From Marinobacter nauticus (GTDB lineage Bacteria; Pseudomonadota; Gammaproteobacteria; Enterobacterales; Shewanellaceae), in assembly GCF_019801015.1 (NCBI RefSeq), contig NZ_JAHVJZ010000004.1, positions 124,001 to 188,000 of the forward strand: a DNA stretch of 64,000 bases, written 5' to 3'. The translations under genes and the position numbers were made by a program. Of the stretch, positions 7,921 through 16,906 are shown piece by piece. Positions within the stretch are counted from its first letter, which is position 1, and each line of letters begins with the position of its first letter. The notes below the pieces were generated by a model. It had not been told where the DNA came from, searched no databases, and saw only the letters and a program-made list of their open reading frames with translations.

Positions 7921-9185
7921 TCCGGGTAGGTGTGATTGCCGACGACTTTACCGGCGCCACCGACATCGCCAGCTTCCTGGTGGCCAACGGCCTGCGCGCC
8001 GTTCAGTTCTGCGGCATCCCCCAGGGCGAGGTGACGCTGGACACCGACGCGGTGGTGATCAGCCTCAAGTCCCGCTCCTGCCCGGCAGAGGAAGCGGTGG
8101 CGGACTCCCTGGCAGCGCTGAACTGGCTTAAGGATCGAGGCGCTGAGCAGATCTACTTCAAGTACTGCTCCACCTTCGACAGCACCGCCAAGGGCAATAT
8201 CGGCCCGGTAACCGACGCTCTGATGGCGGCACTGGACACCGAGCTGACCATTATCTGCCCGTCGCTGCCGGTCAACGGCCGCAGCGTCTACATGGGCCAC
8301 CTGTTTGTGGGTGAGCAGCTGCTGTCTGACTCCGGTATGAAAGACCACCCGGTCACACCGATGACCGACAGCTCGCTGATCCGGCTGATGGACGCCCAAT
8401 CCCAGGGCACCACCGGGCTGGTGCCAGCGGCGGTGATTGACGCCGGTGCTGACGCGGTAAAAGCCCGCTACGCCGAGCTGAAAGCCCAGGGCCATCGCTA
8501 CGCCGTGGTCGACACCCTGAATGAGCGCCATCTTGAAACCCTGGGCCAGTCCGTCGAGGGGATGGCTCTGGTGACCGGTGGCTCCGGCCTGGCACTGGGC
8601 ATCGCCCGCCATCTGGCCCCGCAGGGCACGAATGCCACTGACACCCAGTCTGCCGGCATGCCGCAGGCGGGACGCGCTGTGGTGTTGTCCGGCTCCTGCT
8701 CCGTAATGACCAACACTCAGGTCGCCGCCTACTGCGCGGAGGCGGAGTCATTGGCATTGGACGTGGAAGCCTGTCTGAACGATGCGCAATACGTTGAAAC
8801 CCTGCTGGCCTGGCTGCAGCCCCGTCTGGACAACGCCCTGGCGCCGATGGTGTACGCCACCGCCGAGCCGGAAAAGCTCAAAGCGATTCAGGCTCAGTAC
8901 GGCGCAGAGCGTGCCTCCCACGCCGTGGAGCAAACCTTCGGCCAGCTGGCCGCCCGCCTGAAAGCGGCCGGGGTCAGCAACTTTATCGTCGCCGGTGGGG
9001 AAACCTCCGGCATCGTGACTCAGAGCCTCAACGTCGAAGCCTTCCACATCGGCCCGCCGATCGCCCCGGGTGTGCCCTGGGTTCGCGCCGTAGCCGAGCC
9101 GATCAGCCTGACCCTGAAGTCCGGCAACTTTGGCCAGGAGCGTTTCTTCTTTGATGCTCAGGCAATGATCCCGGAGGCCCAATGA
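7917..9185 (+). CDS. otnK: 3-oxo-tetronate 4-kinase (DUF1537 family)
   Basis: ATP-dependent phosphorylation of 3-oxo-tetronate. The protein has 422 residues. The N-terminal substrate domain opens with VIADDFTGATDIA, the hallmark of the four-carbon acid sugar kinases. CPSLPVNGRSVYMGHLFV lies near residue 115-135, and the C-terminal nucleotide domain has VAGGETSGIV near 360. Both ends overlap neighbours by an ATGA, indicating translational coupling within the operon. Confidence 0.92.
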   Translation: MIRVGVIADDFTGATDIASFLVANGLRAVQFCGIPQGEVTLDTDAVVISLKSRSCPAEEAVADSLAALNWLKDRGAEQIYFKYCSTFDSTAKGNIGPVTDALMAALDTELTIICPSLPVNGRSVYMGHLFVGEQLLSDSGMKDHPVTPMTDSSLIRLMDAQSQGTTGLVPAAVIDAGADAVKARYAELKAQGHRYAVVDTLNERHLETLGQSVEGMALVTGGSGLALGIARHLAPQGTNATDTQSAGMPQAGRAVVLSGSCSVMTNTQVAAYCAEAESLALDVEACLNDAQYVETLLAWLQPRLDNALAPMVYATAEPEKLKAIQAQYGAERASHAVEQTFGQLAARLKAAGVSNFIVAGGETSGIVTQSLNVEAFHIGPPIAPGVPWVRAVAEPISLTLKSGNFGQERFFFDAQAMIPEAQ

Positions 9186-9835
9186 ATCTGGCTGAACTTC
9201 ACCAGCAGGAACAGGCTCTGCGCGCCCAGATGGTGGCGCTGGGACGCTCCCTGTTTGAGCGCGGATACGCCACCGGCGGCGCCGGCAACCTGTCGGTCAA
9301 ACTGGCAGACGGCACCATCCTCGCCACCCCCACCGGTGCCTCTCTGGGACGGCTGGAAGCTGAGCGCCTCTCCAAGGTGAGCCTGGATGGCGAACACCTG
9401 CGTGGCGATCGCCCCTCCAAAGAGGTGCAGTTTCACCTGGCGATGTACCAGGCCAACCCGGCTTTTGAAGCCGTGGTGCACCTGCACTGCACCCACCTGA
9501 CTGCCCTCTCCTGCCGGGCCGATCTGAACCCGGAAAACGTGATTCGCCCCTTCACTCCGTACTACGTGATGCGGGTCGGCAAACTGCCGCTGGTGCCCTA
9601 CTACGCGCCGGGCTCCGCCGAGATCGCCCGGGATCTGGCCACCCTTTCCCCGGATCACAACGCCATGCTGCTGGCCAACCATGGCCCGGTCGTCACCGGC
9701 ACCAGTCTGGTGAACGCTGTGGACAACATGGAAGAGCTGGAAGAGACCGCCAAGTTAATGCTGATGCTGGAAAACCAGCCCATCCGTTACCTCACTGACG
9801 ACCAAATTACCGAGCTGGAGCGCCGTTATGGCTAA
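9182..9835 (+). CDS. otnC: 3-oxo-tetronate 4-phosphate decarboxylase (class II aldolase family)
   Basis: Decarboxylates 3-oxo-tetronate 4-phosphate to dihydroxyacetone phosphate. The protein has 217 residues in the class II aldolase/adducin fold: GGAGNLSVK near residue 35, PTGASLGRL, the zinc-ligand segment VVHLHCTHLTALS near 97-110 (H-x-H) and NHGPVV near 161 for the third His. The start overlaps the otnK stop (ATGA) and the stop overlaps otnI by eight bases. Confidence 0.9.
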   Translation: MNLAELHQQEQALRAQMVALGRSLFERGYATGGAGNLSVKLADGTILATPTGASLGRLEAERLSKVSLDGEHLRGDRPSKEVQFHLAMYQANPAFEAVVHLHCTHLTALSCRADLNPENVIRPFTPYYVMRVGKLPLVPYYAPGSAEIARDLATLSPDHNAMLLANHGPVVTGTSLVNAVDNMEELEETAKLMLMLENQPIRYLTDDQITELERRYG

Positions 9836-10607
9836 GTTTGCTGCCAACCTGACCATGCTGTTCAACGAAGTGCCCTTTATGGAGCGCTTCGCCCACGCCG
9901 CGGATGCGGGCTTTGAGGCGGTGGAGTTTTTGTTCCCCTACGACTTCGACGCCGCCGAGCTGGCCGAGCAACTGAGCGTTCATCGCCTGGAGCAGGCCCT
10001 GTTCAACATGCCCCCGGGCGACTGGGACGCCGGTGAGCGTGGTATGGCCGCCATTCCGGGCCGTGAGCAGGCGTTCCGCGCCAACGCTGAGATCGCTCTG
10101 GAGTACGCGCTGGCCCTGAACTGCAAAAAAGTGCACGCGATGGCGGGCATCGTCGACAGCCGGTTCGATTACGACGCCCACCGCACCACCTTTATCGACA
10201 ACCTTCGCTGGGCCGCCGACCTCTACGCCGAGCACGGCATCACCATCCAGATTGAGCCGCTCAACGACCGCGATGTGCCCGGCTATTTTCTGGCGCACCA
10301 GATGGAAGCGGTGGAACTGGTTGAAGCGATTGACCGCGCCAACGTCAAAGTCCAGCTGGACCTCTACCACGCCCAGATCATGGATGGCGACCTGTCCCGC
10401 CTGATCGCCCAGATGGGCCCGCACATAGGCCACGTTCAGATCGCCTCCGTGCCGGAACGTCACGAACCCAGCGAAGGGGAACTCAACTACCCCCACCTGT
10501 TCGATGTGCTGGATCAACACTACGACGGCTACATCGGCTGCGAATACAAACCGCGCCACAGCACCGCATTTGGCCTGGGTTGGGTAAAGCCCTACCTGGC
10601 GAAATAA
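9828..10607 (+). CDS. otnI: 2-oxo-tetronate isomerase (hydroxypyruvate isomerase-like)
   Basis: Interconverts 2-oxo- and 3-oxo-tetronate, linking LtnD to OtnK. The protein has 259 residues in an AP-endonuclease-2/xylose-isomerase-like TIM barrel: FAANLTMLFNEVPF at the N-terminus, EPLNDRDVPGYFL near 145, VQLDLYHAQIMDGDL near 180, HVQIASVPERHEP near 205 and YIGCEYKP near 238, which together supply the metal-binding Glu, Asp and His residues. It is the last enzyme gene of the catabolic set before the transporter. The related Hyi (hydroxypyruvate isomerase) is the alternative; context favours OtnI. Confidence 0.88.
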   Translation: MAKFAANLTMLFNEVPFMERFAHAADAGFEAVEFLFPYDFDAAELAEQLSVHRLEQALFNMPPGDWDAGERGMAAIPGREQAFRANAEIALEYALALNCKKVHAMAGIVDSRFDYDAHRTTFIDNLRWAADLYAEHGITIQIEPLNDRDVPGYFLAHQMEAVELVEAIDRANVKVQLDLYHAQIMDGDLSRLIAQMGPHIGHVQIASVPERHEPSEGELNYPHLFDVLDQHYDGYIGCEYKPRHSTAFGLGWVKPYLAK

Positions 10608-10627
10608 CAAAAACGAAGCAAAAACGA

Positions 10628-10651
10628 CGCCGGGCGCACTGCAGCCCGGCG
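10628..10651 (+). other. GC-rich intergenic hairpin in the otn operon
   Basis: CGCCGGGC and GCCCGGCG are separated by eight bases in the 78-base gap between otnI and the permease gene. No T run follows, so it is more likely an RNA-stability or processing element that sets relative expression than a terminator. Confidence 0.5.
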
Positions 10652-10685
10652 CAACCTTAATTAGAGAAGAGAAAAAGGTACCTTC

Positions 10686-12158
10686 ATGGAAACCACAATC
10701 ATCGGCGTTGTAGTCGGCCTCGTGGCTCTGCTCGCCATGGTGTTGAAAACCCGGATCCACATCTTCCCGGCAATGATCATCACTGCACTGATCATCGGTC
10801 TGTTGGCCGGCATGGCGCCGAACGACCTGACCTCAGCCCTCACCTCCGGCTTTGGTGGCACCCTGTCCTCCATCGGCCTGATCATCGGCTTCGGCGTGAT
10901 GATGGGCGCCTGCTTTGAAGTGTCCGGTGCCGCCAAGCGCATGGCCCGTACCTTTATCAAGCTGTTCGGTAAAGGCCGCGAAGACATCGCGCTGGGCTTT
11001 ACCGGGGTGCTGGTTTCCATTCCGGTGTTCTGTGACTCCGCTTACGTCCTGCTGCAATCGCTGGTACGTGCGATCTCCCAGAACATCGGCAAATCCATGG
11101 TGGGCCTGGGCGCAACTCTGGCGATCGGCCTGCTGATCACCCACGCCATGGTACCGCCGACGCCGGGCCCGGTAGGCGTTGCCGCGCTGCTGGGTGTGGA
11201 CCTGGGTTCCTACATGGTTTGGGGTCTGATCGTCTCCATCCCGATGATGCTGGGCACCATCTTCTACACCCGCCGCGTGGGTGAGAAGTACTACCGCGTA
11301 CCGACAGAGAACGGCGAGTGGATCACCGAGCCGGCGTTGTTCAAAGGCGTCAAAGAGATGAGCGCCGATGAAGAAGCCAAGCTGCCGAGCAACTTCCTCT
11401 CCTTCGCCCCCATCCTGCTGCCCATCGCCCTGATCCTGATCCGCACCCTGGTGGGCGGTCCGGCGGAAGGCCAGGACCCGACCCTGCTGCACAACATCAT
11501 CGATCTGGTCGGCCACCCGGTTATCGCGGTGGGCATCGGCCTGCTGATCGCCCTGTACGGCCTGACCTCCAAGATGCCCCGTGAAGAGGTGATTCAGTCC
11601 ATGGAAGCGGGCGTATCCTCCACCGGTATCATCCTGCTGGTGACCGGCGCTGGTGGCGCCATGGGTGCGGTACTGCGTGCTTCCGGCGCTGGCGACGTGA
11701 TTGCCGAAAGCATCGCGGCCACCGGCCTGCCGCCGATTCTGGTGCCGCTGGCCATCGCCTCCCTGCTGCGTCTGGCCCAGGGTTCCGCCACCGTCGCGAT
11801 GATCACCGCCGCCACCATCACCGCGCCGATGGTGGCCGGTCTGGGTCTGGAGCCGGTGTTCGTTGCCCTGGCCTGTGCCGTAGGCTCCATCGGCTTCAGC
11901 CACTTTAACGACTCCTACTTCCACGTGGTGACCCGTACCCTGGGTGTGGACGACACCAAGGCTCAGATGGAGATCTGGTGTGTGACCGCGATGATCGCCT
12001 GGGCCATCGGTGCCACCATGGTGACCGCCCTGAACCTGCTGTTCGGCTCTGCCGGCACTGTGTTCGACGTGGTGATCCCGGTGGCCACCCTGGTGGGTCT
12101 GCTGCTGTGGGTGAAAAAACAGGGTAACGAGCCGCAGGCGATGGCCGCCAAGGCCTGA
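10686..12158 (+). CDS. GntP-family acid-sugar permease, probably for threonate/tetronate
   Basis: Multi-pass inner-membrane proton symporter of the gluconate permease family, 490 residues with about 12 hydrophobic segments. Family-type stretches include GFGGTLSSIGLIIGFGVMMG near residue 53, PVFCDSAYVLL near 113, HAMVPPTPGPVGVA near 151 and SHFNDSYFHVV near 410. The start ATG follows a purine-rich GAGAAGAGAAAAAGG. As last gene of the operon it corresponds to E. coli ygbN. The exact substrate cannot be read from sequence; L-threonate is inferred from the neighbouring enzymes. Confidence 0.87.
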   Translation: METTIIGVVVGLVALLAMVLKTRIHIFPAMIITALIIGLLAGMAPNDLTSALTSGFGGTLSSIGLIIGFGVMMGACFEVSGAAKRMARTFIKLFGKGREDIALGFTGVLVSIPVFCDSAYVLLQSLVRAISQNIGKSMVGLGATLAIGLLITHAMVPPTPGPVGVAALLGVDLGSYMVWGLIVSIPMMLGTIFYTRRVGEKYYRVPTENGEWITEPALFKGVKEMSADEEAKLPSNFLSFAPILLPIALILIRTLVGGPAEGQDPTLLHNIIDLVGHPVIAVGIGLLIALYGLTSKMPREEVIQSMEAGVSSTGIILLVTGAGGAMGAVLRASGAGDVIAESIAATGLPPILVPLAIASLLRLAQGSATVAMITAATITAPMVAGLGLEPVFVALACAVGSIGFSHFNDSYFHVVTRTLGVDDTKAQMEIWCVTAMIAWAIGATMVTALNLLFGSAGTVFDVVIPVATLVGLLLWVKKQGNEPQAMAAKA

Positions 12159-12184
12159 TCCCGCTCACTGACGTTTTGCACCTC

Positions 12185-12212
12185 AAAGCCCGGGCACAGC
12201 CCGGGCTTTTTT
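12185..12212 (+). terminator. Rho-independent terminator of the threonate operon
   Basis: The 11-base stem AAAGCCCGGGC/GCCCGGGCTTT has a 3-base loop and is followed by further T residues, 26 bases after the permease stop. Confidence 0.93.
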
Positions 12213-12305
12213 GTTTGTTGCGCAGATGAAATGCATGTTTTCCTGCTTCGCTTCCTTTATCCTTCACTGCGGAAAATCATCAGCCCGTCTTTAAGGACCC
12301 TACGC

Positions 12306-12839
12306 ATGACCATCGCCAAAATCGGCATCGTGACCGTCAGTGACCGCGCCAGTGCCGGCATCTACGAAGACCTCTCCGGCCAAGCCATTATCGACACCCT
12401 GAACGCGTACCTGACCTCCGAATGGGAACCGGTGTATGAAGTGATCCCCGACGAGCAGGACGTGATTGAAGCCACTCTGATTAAGATGGCGGATGAGCAG
12501 GAGTGCTGCCTGATTGTCACCACCGGCGGAACCGGCCCGGCCAAGCGCGATGTGACCCCGGAAGCCACCGAAGCGGTGTGTGACCGGATGATGCCAGGCT
12601 TCGGCGAGCTGATGCGCGCGGAGTCGCTGAAGTTTGTCCCCACCGCCATTCTGTCCCGCCAGACTGCGGGCCTGCGTGATGACACCCTGATCGTAAACCT
12701 GCCGGGCAAGCCCAAATCCATCCGCGAGTGCCTGGACGCCGTATTCCCGGCCATCCCGTACTGCATCGATCTGATGGAAGGCCCCTTCCTGGCGTGCGAC
12801 GAAGCGGTGATCAAACCGTTCCGCCCCAAAGCTAAGTGA
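12306..12839 (+). CDS. mog: molybdopterin adenylyltransferase
   Basis: Adenylates molybdopterin before molybdenum insertion, needed for molybdoenzymes such as the ArrA reductase encoded 4 kb away. The protein has 177 residues and aligns with E. coli Mog: IGIVTVSDRASAGIYED at the N-terminus, VTTGGTGPAKRDVTPEAT near 77-95, MPGFGELMR near 104, and NLPGKPKSIRECL near 138. ATG 12306 gives the family N-terminus; the in-frame upstream extension does not match. A strong terminator follows. Confidence 0.95.
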   Translation: MTIAKIGIVTVSDRASAGIYEDLSGQAIIDTLNAYLTSEWEPVYEVIPDEQDVIEATLIKMADEQECCLIVTTGGTGPAKRDVTPEATEAVCDRMMPGFGELMRAESLKFVPTAILSRQTAGLRDDTLIVNLPGKPKSIRECLDAVFPAIPYCIDLMEGPFLACDEAVIKPFRPKAK

Positions 12840-12864
12840 CGTTTCAGCGCCAGCGCTGAAACAC

Positions 12865-12894
12865 AAAAAAGGGTGCCCGTCAGGCACCCTTTTT
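12865..12894. terminator. bidirectional terminator between mog and the OYE gene
   Basis: The stem GGGTGCC/GGCACCC has six A on its left and five T on its right, lying between convergent genes. A second small hairpin (TTCAGCGC/GCGCTGAA) sits just upstream at about 12843-12860. Confidence 0.9.
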
Positions 12895-12915
12895 CGTACT
12901 GGGGCGGTCAGAACA

Positions 12916-13959
12916 TCACACCAGTTCCGCCAGCATCCCTTCGTGGTATTCGGTCAACGCACTGCCGCTCTGAACCCGGGACACGTAGTCCGGATTGGCG
13001 ATAAAGGGACGACCAATCGCCAGCAGGTCAAAACGCCCATTTTCAATGGCTTCAGTGCCACTTTGCGGGGTAAAACCCCCCGCCCCCATCAGCAGCTTTC
13101 CGTAGCGCTGGCGGACAAAGTCCGTGGCGGATCCGTCCAGGTAATCAAACTGCTTCTGGTCATCAAACAGCCCCATATGCAGGTAGGCCAGCTTGAACGC
13201 TTCCAGCTTCGGCAGCAGATATTCGAACACCGCACGATCACGTGGGTCGGTTTCAATGTTGAAGTAGGCGCCCGGGGAGACGCGCAAGGCGGTACGGTCA
13301 GCACCGATGCGCTCAACCACAGCGTTCACCACCGCCAGCGGGAAGCGCGACATGTTCTCCGGCGTGCCGCCATACTCGTCGGTACGGCGGTTAGTGTCGA
13401 AGTGCAGGAACTGGTCGATCAGATAGCCATTGGCGCCGTGCAGTTCCACCCCATCAAAACCGGCCTCAATGGCATTCGCTGCCGCCTGAGCGTAATCGGC
13501 GATCAACTGTTGAATGTCGTCTGCCGTGGCCGGCTTGGGCGTAACGTATTCCAGTTCACGCTGGCGCGGTACGGTGCCTTCAATTCGCTGGGCGGAAGGC
13601 GCAATCACATCGCCGCCCCCGAAAAAGTGCGGGTGAGCCACCCGGCCGGTATGCCACAGCTGAACAAAGATCTTGCCGCCTTTGTCGTGCACGGCGTCGG
13701 TCACCTTACGCCACCCGTCGATCTGAGCCTGGGTGTAAATCCCCGGCGTATTCGGGTAGCCCTGACCATCGGGACGGATGATGGTGGCTTCCGAGATGAT
13801 CAAACCACTGTCGGCACGGCGGGCGTAGTACGCCACCATGTCATCGGTCGGCACCAGATCATTGTCCGCCATGCAGCGGGTCAGTGGTGCCATGACGATG
13901 CGGTTACCCAGCGTCAGGGTGTCGTTCAGCTTAACGGGTTGGAACAGAGTGGCGGTCAT
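12916..13959 (-). CDS. old yellow enzyme family alkene reductase (NemA-like)
   Basis: FMN-dependent NAD(P)H reductase of electrophilic alkenes, nitro compounds or N-ethylmaleimide. The protein has 347 residues in a TIM barrel: APLTRC at residues 24-29, FVQLWHTGRVAHP at 98-110, the substrate-binding pair His174/Asn177 in VELHGANGYLIDQF, NRRTDEYGG near 190, and AIGRPFIANPDYV near the C-terminus. It is divergent from a TetR gene, like E. coli nemA with nemR, and three operator-like repeats fill the shared promoter. This suggests induction by reactive electrophiles. Confidence 0.92.
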   Translation of the reverse strand: MTATLFQPVKLNDTLTLGNRIVMAPLTRCMADNDLVPTDDMVAYYARRADSGLIISEATIIRPDGQGYPNTPGIYTQAQIDGWRKVTDAVHDKGGKIFVQLWHTGRVAHPHFFGGGDVIAPSAQRIEGTVPRQRELEYVTPKPATADDIQQLIADYAQAAANAIEAGFDGVELHGANGYLIDQFLHFDTNRRTDEYGGTPENMSRFPLAVVNAVVERIGADRTALRVSPGAYFNIETDPRDRAVFEYLLPKLEAFKLAYLHMGLFDDQKQFDYLDGSATDFVRQRYGKLLMGAGGFTPQSGTEAIENGRFDLLAIGRPFIANPDYVSRVQSGSALTEYHEGMLAELV

Positions 13960-13973
13960 GGTCCCTCACTTTC

Positions 13974-13989
13974 TTGAATGCTTGTTCAA
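13974..13989. promoter_or_regulatory. TetR-type operator copy 1
   Basis: TTGAATGCTTGTTCAA is an imperfect palindrome located 14 bases upstream of the alkene reductase start. It shares TTGA-N8-TCAA with two further copies. Confidence 0.65.
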
Positions 13990-14013
13990 ATCACGAACTC
14001 ACACTAACGCCAC

Positions 14014-14029
14014 TTGAATGCTCATTCAA
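14014..14029. promoter_or_regulatory. TetR-type operator copy 2
   Basis: TTGAATGCTCATTCAA is the best palindrome of the three; it begins exactly 40 bases after copy 1. Confidence 0.68.
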
Positions 14030-14036
14030 CTATTTT

Positions 14037-14052
14037 TTGAGCGACCATTCAA
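14037..14052. promoter_or_regulatory. TetR-type operator copy 3
   Basis: TTGAGCGACCATTCAA lies 42 bases upstream of the TetR gene start, consistent with autoregulation. Confidence 0.6.
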
Positions 14053-14094
14053 AAATGGATACACTCAGCGTATTGAAACCGCCAAGAGACCCCT

Positions 14095-14682
14095 ATGCGA
14101 ACTGCTGAATTTGACCGCGAACAGGTGCTGCGCGCCGCGATCCACGCTTTTGTGGCCAAGGGGTACACCAAAACCAGCATGCAGGATCTGAAAGCCGCGA
14201 CCGGCCTGCATCCCGGCTCCATCTACTGCGCCTTTGACAACAAGAAGGGGCTGATGCTGGCGGCGATCGAACAATACGACAAAGACAAAACCGACGAATT
14301 CCAGGCGCTGTTTGCCAGCAGCAATACGGTGCTCGAGGGACTGTGGGGCTACCTGGCCCGCACCGTTGAAGACATCACCAGCTCCAGACAGGACCGCCTG
14401 AAAGCCTGCTTGTCACAAAAGGCACTCAGTGAACTGGGCGACAATGAGCCGGAGATTGAAGCGGCCCTGAAAGCCAGCTCACGGCGCTGGAAAAATGCCT
14501 TAATCGGCGTTTTTGAACAGGCCATGGAGCGAGGCGAGCTGAATCGCGAGCGCAGTGCCGAACAACGCGGCCAATATCTGGCGATGGGACTGCTGGGCCT
14601 GCGCACCTATGCCCAGAGCGAGCCGGACCCCAAATTGCTGACCGAACTGGCCCGGCAGCTGTTCGACAGTGTGTGCCAGTAA
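14095..14682 (+). CDS. TetR-family regulator of the divergent alkene reductase
   Basis: The protein has 195 residues. The TetR helix-turn-helix is at residues 8-50 (REQVLRAAIHAFVAKGYTKTSMQDL, then GLHPGSIYCAFDNKKGL). The C-terminal ligand domain has a single Cys in LKACLSQ. It resembles the NemR/ComR-type subgroup in gene context only. It likely represses itself and the reductase through the three TTGA-N8-TCAA sites in the 135-base shared promoter. A redox or electrophile signal is inferred, not shown. Confidence 0.87.
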   Translation: MRTAEFDREQVLRAAIHAFVAKGYTKTSMQDLKAATGLHPGSIYCAFDNKKGLMLAAIEQYDKDKTDEFQALFASSNTVLEGLWGYLARTVEDITSSRQDRLKACLSQKALSELGDNEPEIEAALKASSRRWKNALIGVFEQAMERGELNRERSAEQRGQYLAMGLLGLRTYAQSEPDPKLLTELARQLFDSVCQ

Positions 14683-14768
14683 ACGCACCGGATAACCCTG
14701 GCGAGCCCACCCTATATTCCATCCTGCGGGTGGGCTGACCGCCCTACTGAGCAGCGCTGAGCCTCCGG

Positions 14769-15947
14769 CTAATCACGCTCAAGCATCAGACCCGTCATCG
14801 CACGCCGGACCACCTCCTCGCCCTGCGCCCAGACCTGGCGCTTCCAGAGATCATCATCGGGATAGAACTGCGTCCGCAACACCTGCCGGGGCGCAAGATA
14901 GAGGTGGGAATCTCTGTCGGCGTGGTGGTAACCCCAGTTCTCTTTTCGCAATGCACTGAGCACCTTCCAGCCGGCATAAGTGCCAAATTCCAGGCTGACG
15001 GCGGTCACGCTGGCGTGGGGCACCATAGCGGGGATGGCCAGTTTCAGGGTACCGTGAAGGTGGGCGGAGACCGAGTCGCCGGACAGCGTGCTTTTGACCT
15101 GCTCTCCCCACCACTCCCGAGCCCGTTGGTAAGTCCCGCTCGCCATCGGCAGATTCACAATCACCTCAGCACTGGCATAGTCCCCAAGGCCGGTATGAAC
15201 GTCCACCATCGCGATGTGCTGCGCGTCATTAAGGTAACGAGCCATCACCTTTTCAAGGGTTACGCGGGACCAGCTGGGCACGCTTCCACCGTAAAACAGC
15301 CCGTCGGGATCATCATACTGCCCGGCAGTGATCGCTTCGCGGGTTGGCTCTGAACCGTGCCGGATCCGGTACCACAACACGCGACTAACCGACGTCAGGC
15401 TCGACCAGATCGACAACGACGCCGGTGTCAGAGCGGAGCGAAGGGCCTGATATCCCGGATTGGCCGGAAGTGGCCGCGAAAAGTCGACAAAGTTTCTGTT
15501 GAGGTCGACATTGTGCTCATTCACCCGGCGCTCATGCGCAAAGCCCCAGGGGTTGATGGCGTGTATCATCAAAATGCCCGCTCCGGAGTCATAAAGCGCC
15601 TGGGTCCGAAGCAGGCCGGTCTGAATCGCTGAGCCGGCAAACCCTTCCACGCCGTGAGTTCCCGAGCTCAACACCAGCACCCGCTGGGCCCCCTCAACGC
15701 CGAGGGCCAACACATCCAGGTAAAGCGTTTCGCCATTGGGGCCCGCCAGCGGATGGGGGTAACTTTCCAGGCGGCCGCCCGACGCCTTCGCCGCCTCGAT
15801 AAAGCGGGCCCGGGCTTCAGCGTAGCTGTCCGAAAAGAGGTCCGTCGCCCTCAGCCCTTGGGCATAACCAAAGGAGACAAGGGGCGGCAGGATAAACAGG
15901 CAAAGCCCGAGCATTGGTATCAGAAGCGCGGCAGGTCGCGGCAGCAT
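14769..15947 (-). CDS. exported DUF2817 (M14-like) metallopeptidase
   Basis: The protein has 392 residues with an N-terminal signal or anchor segment (ALLIPMLGLCLFILPPLVSFGYA). The body has the zinc-carboxypeptidase-like pattern of DUF2817: SSGTHGVEGFAGSA (H-x-x-E zinc pair), NEHNVDLNRNF, VDVHTGLGDY (third zinc His) and SLEFGTY (candidate catalytic Glu). ATG 15947 is preferred because GGAG lies nine bases upstream; a TTG four codons earlier is possible. The substrate is unknown. No operon partner: about 240 non-coding bases separate it from arsR. Confidence 0.8.
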   Translation of the reverse strand: MLPRPAALLIPMLGLCLFILPPLVSFGYAQGLRATDLFSDSYAEARARFIEAAKASGGRLESYPHPLAGPNGETLYLDVLALGVEGAQRVLVLSSGTHGVEGFAGSAIQTGLLRTQALYDSGAGILMIHAINPWGFAHERRVNEHNVDLNRNFVDFSRPLPANPGYQALRSALTPASLSIWSSLTSVSRVLWYRIRHGSEPTREAITAGQYDDPDGLFYGGSVPSWSRVTLEKVMARYLNDAQHIAMVDVHTGLGDYASAEVIVNLPMASGTYQRAREWWGEQVKSTLSGDSVSAHLHGTLKLAIPAMVPHASVTAVSLEFGTYAGWKVLSALRKENWGYHHADRDSHLYLAPRQVLRTQFYPDDDLWKRQVWAQGEEVVRRAMTGLMLERD

Positions 15948-16187
15948 GGGACGCTCCAAAGCCGCTGAAATCGTTCGATGAACAGAGCGGCAAAACTGAG
16001 CTTAGCCGCATTTGATGGCGCCGCTGCGTTTCCGGGCTGGCCCCTGTCCCGGAGATACAGGAAACAGCAGAAAGCGATGGCTTACAGCGGGAGTGAACGT
16101 GGGGGAGCTAAAGTGGATGTCCTATTAAGCCCGGATGGTACCGACGATCACCGCAGTCACCAGCCGACACAGAGTGCCCGAATTCGC

Positions 16188-16532
16188 TCAACAGAGCGCT
16201 TCGCGTCGCTGCGGTCGGTCACCCATGGCAGCCAAACGAGCACTGAGGGGTTCCAGCAGTTCAGGCTGCGCCTTGGCAATGCCCGCCAGTGAGTCCAACA
16301 CCCATTCAGGCAGTTCTGCCAGGGCATAAAACACCCATTGACCCCGTCGGGTGTCGGTCAGCAGGCCATCACTGCGCAGTCGGGCCAGGTGACGTGAGAT
16401 CTTGGGTTGGCTCTGATCCAGTGCGGTAGAAAGCTCACAGACACACAATTCACCCTGCTTCTGAATCAGCAACATGATGCTGAGTCGGGTGTCGTCAGAC
16501 AGGCTTTTCAGTGCAGAAACCGGGTGGATCAT
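16188..16532 (-). CDS. arsR: ArsR-family arsenic-responsive repressor
   Basis: The protein has 114 residues. It carries the arsenite-sensing motif ELCVCEL at residues 28-34 next to the recognition region DQSQPKISRHLARLRSDGLL, as in enterobacterial ArsR. Release from DNA on As(III) or Sb(III) binding is the known family mechanism. The ATG at 16532 follows AAGGAATTCT; the longer open frame upstream is not ArsR-like. It is divergent from arrAB and so is the likely arsenite-dependent regulator of arsenate respiration. No arsB, arsC, arsD or arsA lies in the window. Confidence 0.92.
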   Translation of the reverse strand: MIHPVSALKSLSDDTRLSIMLLIQKQGELCVCELSTALDQSQPKISRHLARLRSDGLLTDTRRGQWVFYALAELPEWVLDSLAGIAKAQPELLEPLSARLAAMGDRPQRREALC

Positions 16533-16847
16533 AGAATTCCTTCGAGCATTGGGTGGGCGGCAACTCCAGCGCAGTATTGTGACATAAGGATGACAGGAGT
16601 CAGAGAGTTGCGAGTCATTCTCGTTCATTTCGGCTTTGGTGCAAACCGACATCGTGATGCCGTTCACAATTTCGTCGTTGCCGGGGTAATCGGGAGTCTG
16701 ACCTTTAATGCCATCAACCATCACCAGACTCAGTGACAACAGGGGGTTGGCTCACCCCACTTTTGTCTTGTGCGCCCGCTCCCAGGATGGCGATTTTTGC
16801 CAACCGGCCCGCACGAATCCCGGATACAGAAACAAACTCTCTTCGCC

Positions 16848-16863
16848 TGTGATTCGGGTCACC
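16848..16863. promoter_or_regulatory. CRP-like binding site upstream of arrA
   Basis: TGTGATTCGGGTCACC matches the CRP consensus TGTGA-N6-TCACA at nine of ten core positions, centred about 70 bases upstream of the arrA start codon. In Shewanella, anaerobic respiratory genes including arr are known to depend on cAMP-CRP. Confidence 0.6.
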
Positions 16864-16886
16864 TCATTCCTGCGGCAATGCCATAA

Positions 16887-16906
16887 CATATGCCTAGACG
16901 CATATG
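16887..16906. promoter_or_regulatory. CATATGC inverted repeat, candidate ArsR operator
   Basis: CATATGC and GCATATG flank six bases, a perfect dyad ending 18 bases before the arrA start. CATATG elements occur in known ArsR operators, so this is the best candidate site for the divergent repressor. Confidence 0.5.
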
